Source of the DNA: an uncultured Bacteroidales bacterium
GTDB lineage: Bacteria; Bacteroidota; Bacteroidia; Bacteroidales; ML635J-15
DNA: 64,000 bases
Assembly: GCA_937899245.1 (NCBI GenBank)
Contig: CALDKB010000050.1
Coordinates: 1 to 64,000, forward strand
Direction of reading: 5' to 3'
The notes under the pieces: generated by a model
Database searches by the model: none
Told to the model about the DNA's origin: nothing
The model's input: only the letters and a program-made list of their open reading frames with translations
Shown: one piece after another, positions 1-8,944 of the stretch
How the letters are laid out: every line of letters starts with the position of its first letter
Position numbering within the stretch: the first letter of the stretch is position 1
Program-made: the position numbers and the translations under genes

Positions 1-722
1 TGGGGGCAGTAGGAGGCGAGGTGCAACTGATTTCGCTCGATCCAAACCTTAAAGAGGAGCGGAGTCACTCAGTCACACTCAGTGCCGACTGGTATAAATC
101 TGTAGGAAAATTCGACATGAACCTCACCGCAGAAGGCTTTTTTACGCAACTGAACAATGTTTTCGCCCTGCGCGAGGATGGACACGACGAACTTGGCAAC
201 CTGCTGCTCACCCGCATCAACACTTCCGGGGCACGTGTGGCTGGCGTAAACATAGAAGGCCAGATGGCTTACGGCAAACTCTTCACGTTGCAGTTGGGCT
301 ATACCTATCAACAAAGCCGCTACGTCAATGATTTTCAGTGGAGCCCCACGGTGGCACCACAAAGACGCATGTTCCGCACACCGGACCATTACGGATTTTT
401 TATCGTTAATGTGTGTCCCATAAATGGATTCTCTATCACGACAAATGGCAAGGTGACTGGCAGCATGTTGGTGCCACACTACGCTGGCTATGTGCCAAAT
501 GACGTGGAGATGGTAACACCTGTGTTCTTTGAATGGGACCTCAAACTGGCCTATTCAATACCGATTTACAAGCACTACTCGTTGGAGCTCAATGCCGGTA
601 TCAAGAACCTTTTGGACCATTACCAAAGCGACCTGGATCGTGGCATGAGCAAAGATGCAAGCTATATCTACGGACCATTCACACCGAGAAGTTATTTCGT
701 AGGATTGAATCTGAAAATATAA
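1..722 (+). CDS. TonB-dependent receptor, C-terminal part (5' truncated by window)
   Basis: The reading frame is open from the window edge, so only the last ~240 residues of an outer-membrane receptor are visible. They show alternating aromatic/polar beta-strands, for example LQLGYTYQQSRY, an internal strand LELNAGIKNLLDHYQ typical of the last third of TonB receptors, and the terminal strand RSYFVGLNLKI ending in a hydrophobic residue as expected for BAM recognition. It would import a substrate across the outer membrane using TonB; the substrate cannot be judged because plug and N-terminus are missing. A GTG at 21 is only an internal codon. Codon use is richer in G/C at third positions than in genes beyond 3.2 kb. 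Confidence 0.85.
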   Translation, partial: GAVGGEVQLISLDPNLKEERSHSVTLSADWYKSVGKFDMNLTAEGFFTQLNNVFALREDGHDELGNLLLTRINTSGARVAGVNIEGQMAYGKLFTLQLGYTYQQSRYVNDFQWSPTVAPQRRMFRTPDHYGFFIVNVCPINGFSITTNGKVTGSMLVPHYAGYVPNDVEMVTPVFFEWDLKLAYSIPIYKHYSLELNAGIKNLLDHYQSDLDRGMSKDASYIYGPFTPRSYFVGLNLKI

Positions 723-893
723 CGACAGAGATTGGGCTGCATCAAAAAAAACCGGACCTTTGCAACATGAAAAACAAATACGCACGAACACGCAAAGGCC
801 GATAAATATGAGGCATGAATTTTATATAATGATTTATTGTTGTCTGCTAAAACTTCGTGCCTCTCTTCACCGTATGGGGGCAGAACTTTAAGT

Positions 894-910
894 AATATGA
901 TTATCCGCAT
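894..910. repeat. IS left terminal inverted repeat
   Basis: AATATGATTATCCGCAT, the exact reverse complement of 1917-1933. Pairing fails at the next bases on both sides, so the perfect core is 17 bp. Confidence 0.85.
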
Positions 911-947
911 ATAGCATGATTTTTATGTATAATTCACTATTTATTCG

Positions 948-956
948 TATTTTTGC
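948..956 (+). promoter_or_regulatory. -7 box of the transposase gene
   Basis: TATTTTTGC matches the Bacteroidota TAnnTTTGC element and lies 19 bases before the transposase ATG, inside the element. The IS therefore carries its own promoter. The -33 element is not clear. Confidence 0.5.
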
Positions 957-975
957 AGTCAAAACAATTTAGGAC

Positions 976-1926
976 ATGAAGTCACTAGAATTTGTGAAAA
1001 CATTTGATAGTGAGGAGTCTTGCGAAAAGTTTTTTAAAGAGGCAAGAGAGAAAGAAGGCTTGAAATGCACGAAATGCGGCTGTGAAAAACTCTATTGGAA
1101 CAAGGCACGCAAGAGCTGGGTATGTGCAGAGTGTCACCATGAGACCACCCTGACGGCAGGAACAGTCATGCATGCCAGCAAACTTCCTCTGATGTACTGG
1201 TTCACCGCAATCCATTTGCTCACTTCGACCAAGAAGACCTTCTCAGCGCTGGAGATTCAGCGCCAGCTGGGGCACAAGAGGTACCAGCCAATCTGGGAGA
1301 TGGTGCATAAGATACGCAGCGTTATGGGGAAACGAGATTCGGAGTATGTGCTGAAGGACACCTTCGAACTTGACGAGGGATACTTTACCACGGAAGATCC
1401 CACGGACGAGGACGAGCATTTGAAACGCGGCATTGGAAGCCAGCGCAATTCCAAGGTGCTCGTCATGGTAGAGAGTGAACCTGTGGAGAATCCCAAGAAA
1501 GGTAAGAAAGACTGCAAATGCGGGCACATCAAGATGAAGGTGATACCCGACTTGTCATCAGGCACATTCAAGGAGTCCGTTGAAAAATGTGTGGACAAGG
1601 ATTCCTATGCGGTGATGGACAACTTGTCTGGGCATTCTGGTGTTGAGAAGGTCGTTGCGGGCTATGACAGACAGACTACGCCAGGAAAGGATGCCCCGAA
1701 GAGGCTTCCTTGGGTGCATGTGGCGATAGCCAACGCAAAAACGCTCTTCAAGGACATGTATCACGGCATCAAGGAGGAATTCCTTCAATACTATCTGGAC
1801 GAATTTTGCTATAAGTTCAACAGAATGTACTTCGGAGATAGGATGTTTGATAGAATTGTTTTGGCCGCGACATCATACAAGCCTACTTTCAAGCACAGAA
1901 CCTACGCTTCGGCACAATGCGGATAA
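976..1926 (+). CDS. IS1595-family (ISXO2-like) transposase
   Basis: 316 residues. The N-terminal zinc ribbon shows CTKCGC (about residues 33-38) and CAEC (about 53-56), as in IS1595 transposases. The catalytic region contains FELDEGYF (first Asp), YAVMDN (second Asp), then HVAIANAK and the family-typical block YHGIKEEF...YLDEFCYKFNR. Length and all blocks look intact, so it may be active. The last codons and TAA stop fall within the right terminal repeat. It catalyses excision and insertion of its own element. It is followed by no passenger gene. Confidence 0.93.
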   Translation: MKSLEFVKTFDSEESCEKFFKEAREKEGLKCTKCGCEKLYWNKARKSWVCAECHHETTLTAGTVMHASKLPLMYWFTAIHLLTSTKKTFSALEIQRQLGHKRYQPIWEMVHKIRSVMGKRDSEYVLKDTFELDEGYFTTEDPTDEDEHLKRGIGSQRNSKVLVMVESEPVENPKKGKKDCKCGHIKMKVIPDLSSGTFKESVEKCVDKDSYAVMDNLSGHSGVEKVVAGYDRQTTPGKDAPKRLPWVHVAIANAKTLFKDMYHGIKEEFLQYYLDEFCYKFNRMYFGDRMFDRIVLAATSYKPTFKHRTYASAQCG

Positions 1927-1933
1927 TCATATT
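1917..1933. repeat. IS right terminal inverted repeat
   Basis: Exact reverse complement of 894-910. It overlaps the 3' end of the transposase gene, including its stop codon. Confidence 0.85.
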
Positions 1934-2045
1934 GAATAATATTATTGCGACCTTCTTCTATCGAAAAAAAAAGATGGCTGCGTCCCCGATTTCCTTATAT
2001 GTCGAAAAAAAATATTATCTTTACAAAAATTTAATGAGTACTAAT

Positions 2046-2945
2046 ATGAAGAAAACAATTATTTTTGTGGCAGTTGCAGCCATGCTGATGCTAGCCTTCA
2101 CCGCTTGCAAACCTCAAGAGAAAAAGATTTTGCGTTATTCCATAGCCGACACAATCCAACCCACCGGAGAACTCCCGCTCTGCGAATTCGTCTGGGATGG
2201 CGACATGCTGAAACAGGTGCACAAAAGCAACCCCTACTCCGGCGACCGCCCCCAATATGAAGATTGGGCCGCGTTTTTCAACTACACGACCGACTACGGC
2301 TACGAGGACGGACAGCTGAAGAGCATCACCGGCAACAAATACCGCTCCTCATTCACCTACGAGGGCGACAAGCTGGTGCGCATCGACCAGTTCTCGAAAG
2401 AGGACGGCGTACACGCCTACCGCGTAGATTTCAGTTATGGCGACTCCAACAAGGTGAACGCCACCTACTACTCGATGACAAAAGAGGCCCTCCACTGGCT
2501 GGAATGCAGCCTGTACCCCCGGAACGACTCTACCGGCACCCGCATACAGCCGGAGATGCCCGCCGACACCACCCTGCACGTCAGCGCCGAGGCCGTGTAT
2601 CAGTGGGAGAACGGCAACCTGGTTTACACCCAATGCTCTTTAACCGACAGCTACAGCATGGAAAGCCGCATGGAATACGACAACAAAATCAACCCATTAT
2701 TCAACACCCACACCGACTTCGACAAAATAGAACTGCTTGTCCTCACCCTGTCCACATCACCCAACGACCTGGGCGTCAGCAAAAACAACGTGACCAAGAC
2801 AACCATCTCAATGAGCCAGGGTGACGAGGCAAACACTCAGAACAAGATTGTCCTTGAGTACAGCTACGAGTACGACGGAGAATATCCCACAGCGCAAACA
2901 GAGCTCCGCACCTCCAGCAAGCGCCTCTACACATATGCCCAGTAA
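2046..2945 (+). CDS. Lipoprotein of unknown function with YD-like repeats
   Basis: 299 residues from the ATG at 2046. That start gives a clean type II signal peptide MKKTIIFVAVAAMLMLAFTAC, with the lipidated Cys at 21. The in-frame ATG at 1917 lies in the IS repeat and gives an implausible N-terminus. The body has several strand-turn units such as YTTDYGYEDGQLKSI, RSSFTYEGDKLVRID and VYQWENGNLVY, resembling RHS/YD-type repeats seen in many Bacteroidota surface proteins. It is probably membrane-anchored and periplasmic or surface exposed; the role is unknown. It is markedly richer in GC than the following genes, and a strong terminator follows. Confidence 0.7.
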   Translation: MKKTIIFVAVAAMLMLAFTACKPQEKKILRYSIADTIQPTGELPLCEFVWDGDMLKQVHKSNPYSGDRPQYEDWAAFFNYTTDYGYEDGQLKSITGNKYRSSFTYEGDKLVRIDQFSKEDGVHAYRVDFSYGDSNKVNATYYSMTKEALHWLECSLYPRNDSTGTRIQPEMPADTTLHVSAEAVYQWENGNLVYTQCSLTDSYSMESRMEYDNKINPLFNTHTDFDKIELLVLTLSTSPNDLGVSKNNVTKTTISMSQGDEANTQNKIVLEYSYEYDGEYPTAQTELRTSSKRLYTYAQ

Positions 2946-3000
2946 AGTCCTTAGCTCCTCGTCCTCCCCGTGGGATTAAAGAGACCCTCCGATTGAAGAC

Positions 3001-3029
3001 AAAAAGGCGCCCCTTGCGGGGCGTTTTTT
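3001..3029 (+). terminator. Rho-independent terminator of the lipoprotein gene
   Basis: Stem CGCCCC/GGGGCG (3008-3013 with 3018-3023), loop TTGC, followed by six T. It starts 56 bases after the lipoprotein stop. The region 3030-3237 downstream holds nothing I can recognise. Confidence 0.85.
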
Positions 3030-3237
3030 CATTGCGTCTTCACCATCTTCACGACCTTCCGGTTCTTCTGCCCCCCAATTGCATGTTGCCAACAAAGTAC
3101 CGGACGACAAACCCAAATCTACATATTCATGCACGCCGGTCACAACGCGTCTGTCAACCTTTGGCTTATTATCACACGCACAAAAAAACTAAGCCCGACA
3201 GAATGTAAGGCCAAACACAAAACTTCAAAATATAGGA

Positions 3238-3489
3238 TTATCTTTTCTTTTCGGCGGCTTCTATTGCACGGCACAACTGATCAGGACATGACGTATCCTT
3301 ATACCCGCAACGTATGCCCTTGAGTTTCTTTATTACATCTTCGGTTTTCATGCCCTCGACCAAACGGCAGATTCCCTGAAGGTTTCCGTGACAGCCACCA
3401 TAAAATGATACATTTCTTAAAACGCCATCTTCAATTTCAAACTCTATTGCCTGGCTGCAAGTTCCTTCTGTTCGATATGAATATTTCAT
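3238..3489 (-). CDS. TSCPD-domain protein
   Basis: 83 residues from the ATG at 3489. This start matches the small TSCPD family (TIGR03905-like), which begins near YSYRTEGTCSQAIEFEI. Visible hallmarks are EGTCSQAI, FYGGCHGNLQGI and the C-terminal DTSCPDQLCRAI, with conserved Cys residues that could bind metal. A longer frame begins at 3555 but adds an unlikely N-terminus. It is the last gene of a minus-strand set M23 peptidase-dxr-TSCPD, 72 bases after dxr. TSCPD domains also occur at the C-terminus of class II ribonucleotide reductases, but the role of stand-alone copies is unknown. Confidence 0.8.
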   Translation of the reverse strand: MKYSYRTEGTCSQAIEFEIEDGVLRNVSFYGGCHGNLQGICRLVEGMKTEDVIKKLKGIRCGYKDTSCPDQLCRAIEAAEKKR

Positions 3490-3561
3490 TGCTTTTGTTA
3501 TTTCCACTAATATAACACATTCTTGCCCGTTTTTTTGAAAGAATGTGAAAAACAAAAAATT

Positions 3562-4725
3562 CTAGTCAACCAACATTTTTGCCACACGGCGAGCTTCGGC
3601 ATCAGTTGCAAAGCATGATTCAAGTGTGATATTGCTTTCGTATGCGACCTTTTCCAAGGTTTTTTCAACAACCTCAGGAATTTGCATAAAGCCAATCTTT
3701 CCTTTCAGAAACGCATCAACAGCAATTTCATTGGCACCGTTCATTATACAAGGGGCATTGCCACCCTGAGCCAGACATTCCTTTGCAATGCGAAGACAAC
3801 GGAAAGTGTCCATGTCGGGCTGCTCGAAAGTCAAAGTACCATGTTCAAGAAATGAAAAACGGTTCTTTGGCGTATATGTCCTATTTGGAAAATCAAATGC
3901 ATACTGAATTGGAATACGCATGCTAGTGGTGCCAATTTGCGCCTTGATAGAGGCATCGGCGAACTCAACCATTGAATGTACGATAGACTGGCGATGAACA
4001 AGCACATCAATACGTTCAGCCGGAATTCCAAACAACCATCGTGCCTCGATGACCTCCAAACCTTTATTCATAAGACTTGCCGAATCTATAGTCACCTTAT
4101 TTCCCATCTTCCAGTTAGGATGGTTAAGGGCTTGTGCCGGAGTGACTTTTTTCAAAAATTCGACATCCTTGCCAAAGAAAGGTCCGCCGGAGGCAGTAAG
4201 GATAAGCTTTTGCACTTCATCGATATTTTCACCGCGAAGGCACTGGAAGATTGCCGAATGTTCAGAATCCACGGGGACAATATACGACGATTTGCTTTCC
4301 TTAAGTTTATCGCAGATAATCTGACCGCCAACGACAAGCGTCTCCTTGTTGGCAAGCGCAATAATCTTGTCGGCCTCGATGGCCCTTACCGTAGGCAAAA
4401 GTCCAGCAAATCCAACCATTGCCGTCAAGACGACATCCACACAATCCATCGCTACTACATCGAGAATAGACTCGGAACCGGCAAAAACTTTTATAGGCAA
4501 GTCGGACAGGGCCTGCTTTACCTCAGGATATTTTTCCTTGTTGGCAATAACCACCATATTAGGTTCAAACTCGCGCGCCTGCTGTATTAGAAGTTCAGAA
4601 TTGTTGTTTGCGACAAGAACCTCTGCCGAAAATTTCTCCGGATAGTCGCGTATAATCTCCAAGGCCTGGGTTCCAATAGAACCTGTCGAGCCGAGCAAAG
4701 CAATCTTTTTAACTTTATTCTCCAT
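3562..4725 (-). CDS. dxr: 1-deoxy-D-xylulose 5-phosphate reductoisomerase
   Basis: 387 residues, normal length. Dxr converts DXP to 2-C-methyl-D-erythritol 4-phosphate with NADPH, the committed step of the MEP isoprenoid pathway in the cytoplasm. Seen: the NADPH loop GSTGSIG (12-18), ALANKET (124-129), metal ligands in PVDSEH (Asp153, Glu155), the HPNWKMG...DSASLMNKGLE block (about 202-224) with the third acidic ligand Glu224, and a C-terminal helical domain. Its ATG overlaps the stop of the upstream M23 gene by one base (TAATG), implying translational coupling. Confidence 0.97.
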   Translation of the reverse strand: MENKVKKIALLGSTGSIGTQALEIIRDYPEKFSAEVLVANNNSELLIQQAREFEPNMVVIANKEKYPEVKQALSDLPIKVFAGSESILDVVAMDCVDVVLTAMVGFAGLLPTVRAIEADKIIALANKETLVVGGQIICDKLKESKSSYIVPVDSEHSAIFQCLRGENIDEVQKLILTASGGPFFGKDVEFLKKVTPAQALNHPNWKMGNKVTIDSASLMNKGLEVIEARWLFGIPAERIDVLVHRQSIVHSMVEFADASIKAQIGTTSMRIPIQYAFDFPNRTYTPKNRFSFLEHGTLTFEQPDMDTFRCLRIAKECLAQGGNAPCIMNGANEIAVDAFLKGKIGFMQIPEVVEKTLEKVAYESNITLESCFATDAEARRVAKMLVD

Positions 4726-5564
4726 TAGAATTCTATGTAATCAGTTGGGTTTAGTGGCTCACCATTCTGCCACAATTCGAAATGCAAATGCACGCCAGTT
4801 GAATTTTCGCCGGAGTTACCATAAACAGCAATCTGCTCACCCTGACGCACCTTCTGCCCAACAACAACCGACGACGACTCGCAATGCTTGTAAACAGACA
4901 ACAACCCTTTAGCGTGCTGCACTACTATTGAATAACCGTTCTCGATGGTAAAATTACTTTCAATGACAATTCCCTGAAGCACAGAGAAAACAGCCTCATC
5001 TCCAGAAACCGCTATGTCTATTCCATAATGCTTATGCCGCTTGTCAAAGGCATTTACAATCATTCCCTTAATAGGCACATATAAATTCGGAACTATGTCA
5101 TCCTTATTTACGACGTTGATATTTTCGGCCTCGGCATAATGCTGACGCGGCTTTGTCGGATCATTAAAATCGCGCATCTGCTGCTGGCTGAGTGATGACA
5201 CAGGAACGGCAAAGTCCATATCAATAGGAACCTCCTCAAAAATAACGTCCCTAATCATATTAAGATACTCCTCACGTGCATCAAGTTCCGCCGCCAGGCT
5301 GTCAACCCTTTCGGCGTTGTCGTAAATCAACTGCAAAGTATTTTTATCTGGATAGCCAGGGACTAGATACTTGACAGGAGTATAAACGACAAGAAGCGAA
5401 ATAACGGCAAAAAAGATTACAAACAAAGCGAAAATCGCCATGGAAAACATAATCTTGTTCATGCGGATTTTCTTCAGCACCTCAAAGTTGCCATCCCTAT
5501 AGATTACAAACTGATAAGGACGAGTGAGCCATGCCCATAATTTATTTTTCTTCTTTTCAGCCAT
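4725..5564 (-). CDS. M23 (LytM) family metallopeptidase
   Basis: 279 residues. A cytoplasmic basic N-terminus is followed by one membrane segment (about 38-61), a short coiled region (about 78-105) and a C-terminal M23 domain (about 160-276). Zinc and catalytic residues are present: His179...Asp183 (HYGID), His227 (YKHC) and His259-x-His261 (HLHFE). The domain is therefore predicted to be an active peptidoglycan endopeptidase, anchored in the inner membrane and facing the periplasm. It heads the M23-dxr-TSCPD set and diverges from rsfS across a 120-bp gap. Confidence 0.92.
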   Translation of the reverse strand: MAEKKKNKLWAWLTRPYQFVIYRDGNFEVLKKIRMNKIMFSMAIFALFVIFFAVISLLVVYTPVKYLVPGYPDKNTLQLIYDNAERVDSLAAELDAREEYLNMIRDVIFEEVPIDMDFAVPVSSLSQQQMRDFNDPTKPRQHYAEAENINVVNKDDIVPNLYVPIKGMIVNAFDKRHKHYGIDIAVSGDEAVFSVLQGIVIESNFTIENGYSIVVQHAKGLLSVYKHCESSSVVVGQKVRQGEQIAVYGNSGENSTGVHLHFELWQNGEPLNPTDYIEF

Positions 5565-5660
5565 CTCAAAAGTTTGATTGCAAATGTAAACAAAAAAACA
5601 ATGCCTGAGACTTAAATCTTTTTTAACAACCGAAACTTATAAACATTAGGTTTTATTTAG

Positions 5661-5669
5661 TATCTTTGC
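5661..5669 (+). promoter_or_regulatory. -7 promoter box for rsfS-ftsH-cdsA
   Basis: TATCTTTGC, an exact match to the Bacteroidota -7 consensus, 15 bases before the rsfS start. A T-rich stretch lies upstream; no clear TTTG -33 box. Confidence 0.7.
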
Positions 5670-5684
5670 AACAAATTTCATACT

Positions 5685-6062
5685 ATGGGAAGAAACATAT
5701 CCGATTCAGAAGAAACAAAAAAACTACTCGACTGTATAAACAAATCCATTCTTGACAAAAAGGGCGAACAGCTCATTAATATGGATTTGCAAAAAATAGA
5801 GAACCATATAACCAAGTATTTTGTTGTATGTACAGCAAACTCAAATGTTCATGCCACCACACTAGCCGACTACATCAGGTATCAAACGAGATGCGAGCTG
5901 AAGGAAAGGCCATGGAAGGAAGAGGGCTTTGAAAATTGCGAATGGATATTGCTCGACTACATCGACATCGTAGTTCACATATTCCTGCCGGCAGCCAGAG
6001 ACTTCTACAAGCTTGAACAACTTTGGGCCGATGCAGAAACCATATCAGTTGAAAACGAATAA
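5685..6062 (+). CDS. rsfS: Ribosome silencing factor RsfS
   Basis: 125 residues of the Iojap/RsfS family, which binds L14 on the 50S subunit and blocks subunit joining in slow growth. Family features: KGEQLINMDL, the KYFVVCTANSNVHATTLADYI block, KERPWKEEGFENCEWILLDYIDIVVHIF and the closing YKLEQLWADAE. First gene of a rsfS-ftsH-cdsA operon whose order is common in Bacteroidota; 10 bases separate it from ftsH. Confidence 0.95.
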   Translation: MGRNISDSEETKKLLDCINKSILDKKGEQLINMDLQKIENHITKYFVVCTANSNVHATTLADYIRYQTRCELKERPWKEEGFENCEWILLDYIDIVVHIFLPAARDFYKLEQLWADAETISVENE

Positions 6063-6072
6063 ACGAAAAAAA

Positions 6073-8139
6073 ATGGATGAAAAGAAAGGATTCAAGCCGG
6101 TAAACAACGGCAATCAGGGTGGCAACCCGCAAGATAATGGACCAAGCAAGAAAAGGTTTATCATATACTTTGTCATTCTAGCGGTTATGCTAATAATTTC
6201 CTTTATGGACTTTGGCGGCAGTTCAAATGAAATAAACTGGAACAAATTCGAAAACGAAATGCTCCTCACCAACGATGTTGAGAAAGTTGTCGTTGTAAAC
6301 AAAGAGCGGGCAGACGTTTATCTGAAAACCGAAAGTCTCGACAAGTTCAGCGATGCTTCCAAGAGCGGAGGTATTTTTTCAGGCAATGGTCCTGCATTCT
6401 TCTTCAATATCGGTGACGTCGAAAGTTTTGAAACCAAATTGGCAGAAGCGCAGAAGGATTTACCAAAAGAACAGCATGTAAGTGTAGAATACAAGACAGA
6501 AAACGACTATATCGGCACCATACTAAGCTGGATTTTTCCAATAATTCTCATTGTTGCCCTCTGGTGGCTTGTCTTCAACCGCATGGGTGGCGGCAGCGGC
6601 AGTGGTGGCCAGATATTCAATATCGGCAAGTCGAAAGCACAGGTTTTCGACAAGGAACGCAAGGTTAAGGTTAACTTCAAGGATGTTGCCGGACTAGAGG
6701 AAGCCAAGGTTGAAGTCATGGAAATTGTAGATTTCCTCAAGAATCCCGAGAAATACACAAAACTGGGGGGTAAAATTCCAAAGGGAGCTTTGCTTGTAGG
6801 CCCTCCAGGAACAGGAAAAACCTTGCTGGCAAAAGCTGTTGCCGGCGAAGCTGACGTTCCATTTTTCTCGCTTAGCGGAAGCGATTTCGTCGAAATGTTT
6901 GTCGGTGTTGGAGCCTCCCGTGTTCGCGACTTGTTCCGCCAGGCAAAGGCAAAGGCGCCTTGCATCATTTTCATCGACGAAATAGATGCAATCGGACGCG
7001 CCAGAGGAAAATCTAACAATTTCAGCGGCAACGACGAACGCGAAAACACGCTAAACCAGCTTCTTACCGAAATGGATGGTTTCGACACAAACAGCGGAGT
7101 CATCATACTTGCTGCTACCAACCGCGCCGAAATCCTTGATTCCGCCCTTATGCGTGCAGGACGTTTCGACAGGCAGATACACCTTGAACTTCCAGACGTT
7201 AAGGAACGTGAAGATATTTTCAAGGTTCACACTACAAACCTGAAGATGTCGTCGAACGTCAAGATTGATTTCCTTGCAAAGCAAACACCAGGGTTCAGCG
7301 GTGCCGACATTGCCAATGTATGCAACGAAGCCGCCCTTATTGCAGCGCGCAACAACAAGAAGGAAATCGAAAAGCAGGATTTTCTTGACGCCGTTGACAG
7401 AATCATCGGTGGGCTCGAGAAGAAAAACAAGATTATCTCCGAAACAGAGAAACGCACTATCGCCTTCCACGAAGCCGGACATGCGACAGTAAGCTGGTTG
7501 CTCGAATATGCCAACCCTCTGCTCAAAGTCACAATAATCCCGCGCGGAAAAGCATTAGGCGCCGCATGGTATCTACCAGAAGAACGGTCAATAACAACCA
7601 AGGAACAACTTCTCGACGAAATGTGCTCTACTCTTGGCGGACGTGCCAGCGAGGAAATAAACTTCGGAAAGATTTCCACTGGCGCATTGAACGATCTTGA
7701 ACGCGTAACCAAACAGGCAATTGCGATGATTTCGTTCTACGGCATGAGCGATGAAATAGGAAACCTCTCCTACTACAACTCTACCGAAGACTACGGGTTT
7801 ACAAAACCATACAGCGACAAGACAGCCGAAAAGATTGACGCCGAAGTCAAAGCTATGGTTGAGGAACAGTTTGAGAGAGCAAAAGAAGTGCTGCGCAACA
7901 ATATGGAAGGTCTGACAGAACTTGCCGAAACACTTCTAGAGAAAGAAGTCATCTTCAGCGACGACCTTGAACGTATCTTCGGAAAACGCAAAGGCGAAAA
8001 CAAAGCCCTTGACGCAATAAACGAATCTAAACAACAGGAAGCAGAAGAATCTGCAAAAGCTAACGAAGCAAACGACACATCAAGCTCTACTGCCGATGTC
8101 GCCGACAATGATGCAACTGAAGAACAAAATAACGATTAG
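6073..8139 (+). CDS. ftsH: ATP-dependent zinc metalloprotease FtsH
   Basis: 688 residues from the ATG at 6073; an ATG at 6013 inside rsfS would add an unneeded extension. Two membrane segments (about 28-46 and 148-167) flank a periplasmic domain. The AAA module has Walker A GPPGTGKT (243-250), Walker B IIFIDEID (298-305) and the second region of homology ending RAGRFDR (361-367). The protease motif HEAGH is at 466-470. The enzyme unfolds and degrades misassembled membrane proteins and some cytosolic substrates as a hexamer. The last ~45 residues are an acidic, low-complexity tail. cdsA starts 4 bases after the stop. Confidence 0.98.
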   Translation: MDEKKGFKPVNNGNQGGNPQDNGPSKKRFIIYFVILAVMLIISFMDFGGSSNEINWNKFENEMLLTNDVEKVVVVNKERADVYLKTESLDKFSDASKSGGIFSGNGPAFFFNIGDVESFETKLAEAQKDLPKEQHVSVEYKTENDYIGTILSWIFPIILIVALWWLVFNRMGGGSGSGGQIFNIGKSKAQVFDKERKVKVNFKDVAGLEEAKVEVMEIVDFLKNPEKYTKLGGKIPKGALLVGPPGTGKTLLAKAVAGEADVPFFSLSGSDFVEMFVGVGASRVRDLFRQAKAKAPCIIFIDEIDAIGRARGKSNNFSGNDERENTLNQLLTEMDGFDTNSGVIILAATNRAEILDSALMRAGRFDRQIHLELPDVKEREDIFKVHTTNLKMSSNVKIDFLAKQTPGFSGADIANVCNEAALIAARNNKKEIEKQDFLDAVDRIIGGLEKKNKIISETEKRTIAFHEAGHATVSWLLEYANPLLKVTIIPRGKALGAAWYLPEERSITTKEQLLDEMCSTLGGRASEEINFGKISTGALNDLERVTKQAIAMISFYGMSDEIGNLSYYNSTEDYGFTKPYSDKTAEKIDAEVKAMVEEQFERAKEVLRNNMEGLTELAETLLEKEVIFSDDLERIFGKRKGENKALDAINESKQQEAEESAKANEANDTSSSTADVADNDATEEQNND

Positions 8140-8143
8140 GAAA

Positions 8144-8944
8144 ATGCCAAACATACTTAAACGCACAATCTTTGGAGCAATATTCGTTGCAATAACATGT
8201 TTCATGGTTCTTTTCAACGAATACACCTGCGCATTCTATCTTGCATTGTGCTGTGCAATTATGACTTCAGAATTCTTAAAAATTCACAACGTTCAGTCAT
8301 ATCTAATTCGTAATATGGTAGGCATGGTTGCATGGATGGCAAACCTCGCTGCATTCTGGTATTTCTACGAAACAAACTTAGGATTTATCATTCTTGCCAT
8401 CTCAGTCCTAATACTTTTTATCATTCAGCTTTTCAGACAGGAAAAACCGGAAGCGACTCTTGGAATATCATCATTAGCACTTATTTACATAGCTCTTCCG
8501 CTGAGCATTGCCATATATGTTGCACAAATGTGCAACCAGCTGATAATGGCGATTTTCATACTAATATGGATTTCCGACACAATGGCATACCTTGTTGGCT
8601 GCAAGTTTGGCAAGCACCGACTTTTCGAACGTATTTCGCCGAAGAAATCGTGGGAAGGTGCAATAGGTGGTTTTGTCTTCACCGTTGCCATAGGCGCATT
8701 TGGTGGCTATTTGTTCCCTGGTCTCGGATTTAAAATGTGGCAATGGTGCGTTATCGCTATCGTTGTTGATATTTTTGGCGTACTTGGCGACCTCATCGAA
8801 TCAATGTTCAAGCGCAGCGCTGGAGTTAAGGATTCTGGCAATCTTATTCCTGGACACGGAGGCCTTCTGGACCGACTCGACAGTTTTCTATTCGCTGTAC
8901 CATGGGTGGCTATCGCCATTGTAATTATGGAGCAGTTCGCCTAA
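8144..8944 (+). CDS. cdsA: Phosphatidate cytidylyltransferase
   Basis: 266 residues from the ATG at 8144, with about seven to eight membrane segments. CdsA makes CDP-diacylglycerol from CTP and phosphatidic acid, the precursor of all phospholipids. The C-terminal signature is complete (about 220-246): SMFKRSAGVKDSGN followed by PGHGGLLDRLDS. Earlier conserved pieces are WISDTMAYLVG and SPKKSWEGAIGG. It is the last gene of the rsfS-ftsH-cdsA operon. Its stop overlaps the convergent lplA stop by 4 bases, leaving no room for a terminator between them. Confidence 0.96.
   Translation: MPNILKRTIFGAIFVAITCFMVLFNEYTCAFYLALCCAIMTSEFLKIHNVQSYLIRNMVGMVAWMANLAAFWYFYETNLGFIILAISVLILFIIQLFRQEKPEATLGISSLALIYIALPLSIAIYVAQMCNQLIMAIFILIWISDTMAYLVGCKFGKHRLFERISPKKSWEGAIGGFVFTVAIGAFGGYLFPGLGFKMWQWCVIAIVVDIFGVLGDLIESMFKRSAGVKDSGNLIPGHGGLLDRLDSFLFAVPWVAIAIVIMEQFA

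Larger units (their letters stand above)
894..1933 (+). mobile_element. IS1595-family insertion sequence (about 1.04 kb)
   Basis: A single transposase gene is flanked by perfect 17-bp inverted repeats at 894-910 and 1917-1933. The transposase stop codon lies inside the right repeat, which ties gene and ends together. No target-site duplication is evident immediately outside these repeats. The true tips may lie further out: the left flank begins GGGGGCAG at about 876, but the right side does not match that well. The element sits between the receptor fragment and a lipoprotein gene and does not visibly interrupt a gene. Confidence 0.85.

Noticed and set aside
768..806. Short frame MKNKYARTRKGR after an ACCTTTGCAAC promoter-like stretch
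   Set aside because: Twelve codons only, no partner or conservation visible; the -7 match has GA instead of TA. It may be the remnant of a gene start.
1917..2045. N-terminal extension of the lipoprotein gene from the ATG inside the IS right repeat
   Set aside because: It would place a non-signal extension before a perfect lipoprotein signal peptide; the start at 2046 is better.
3490..3555. Longer start for the TSCPD protein
   Set aside because: The extra 22 residues do not match the family start at YSYRTEGTC.
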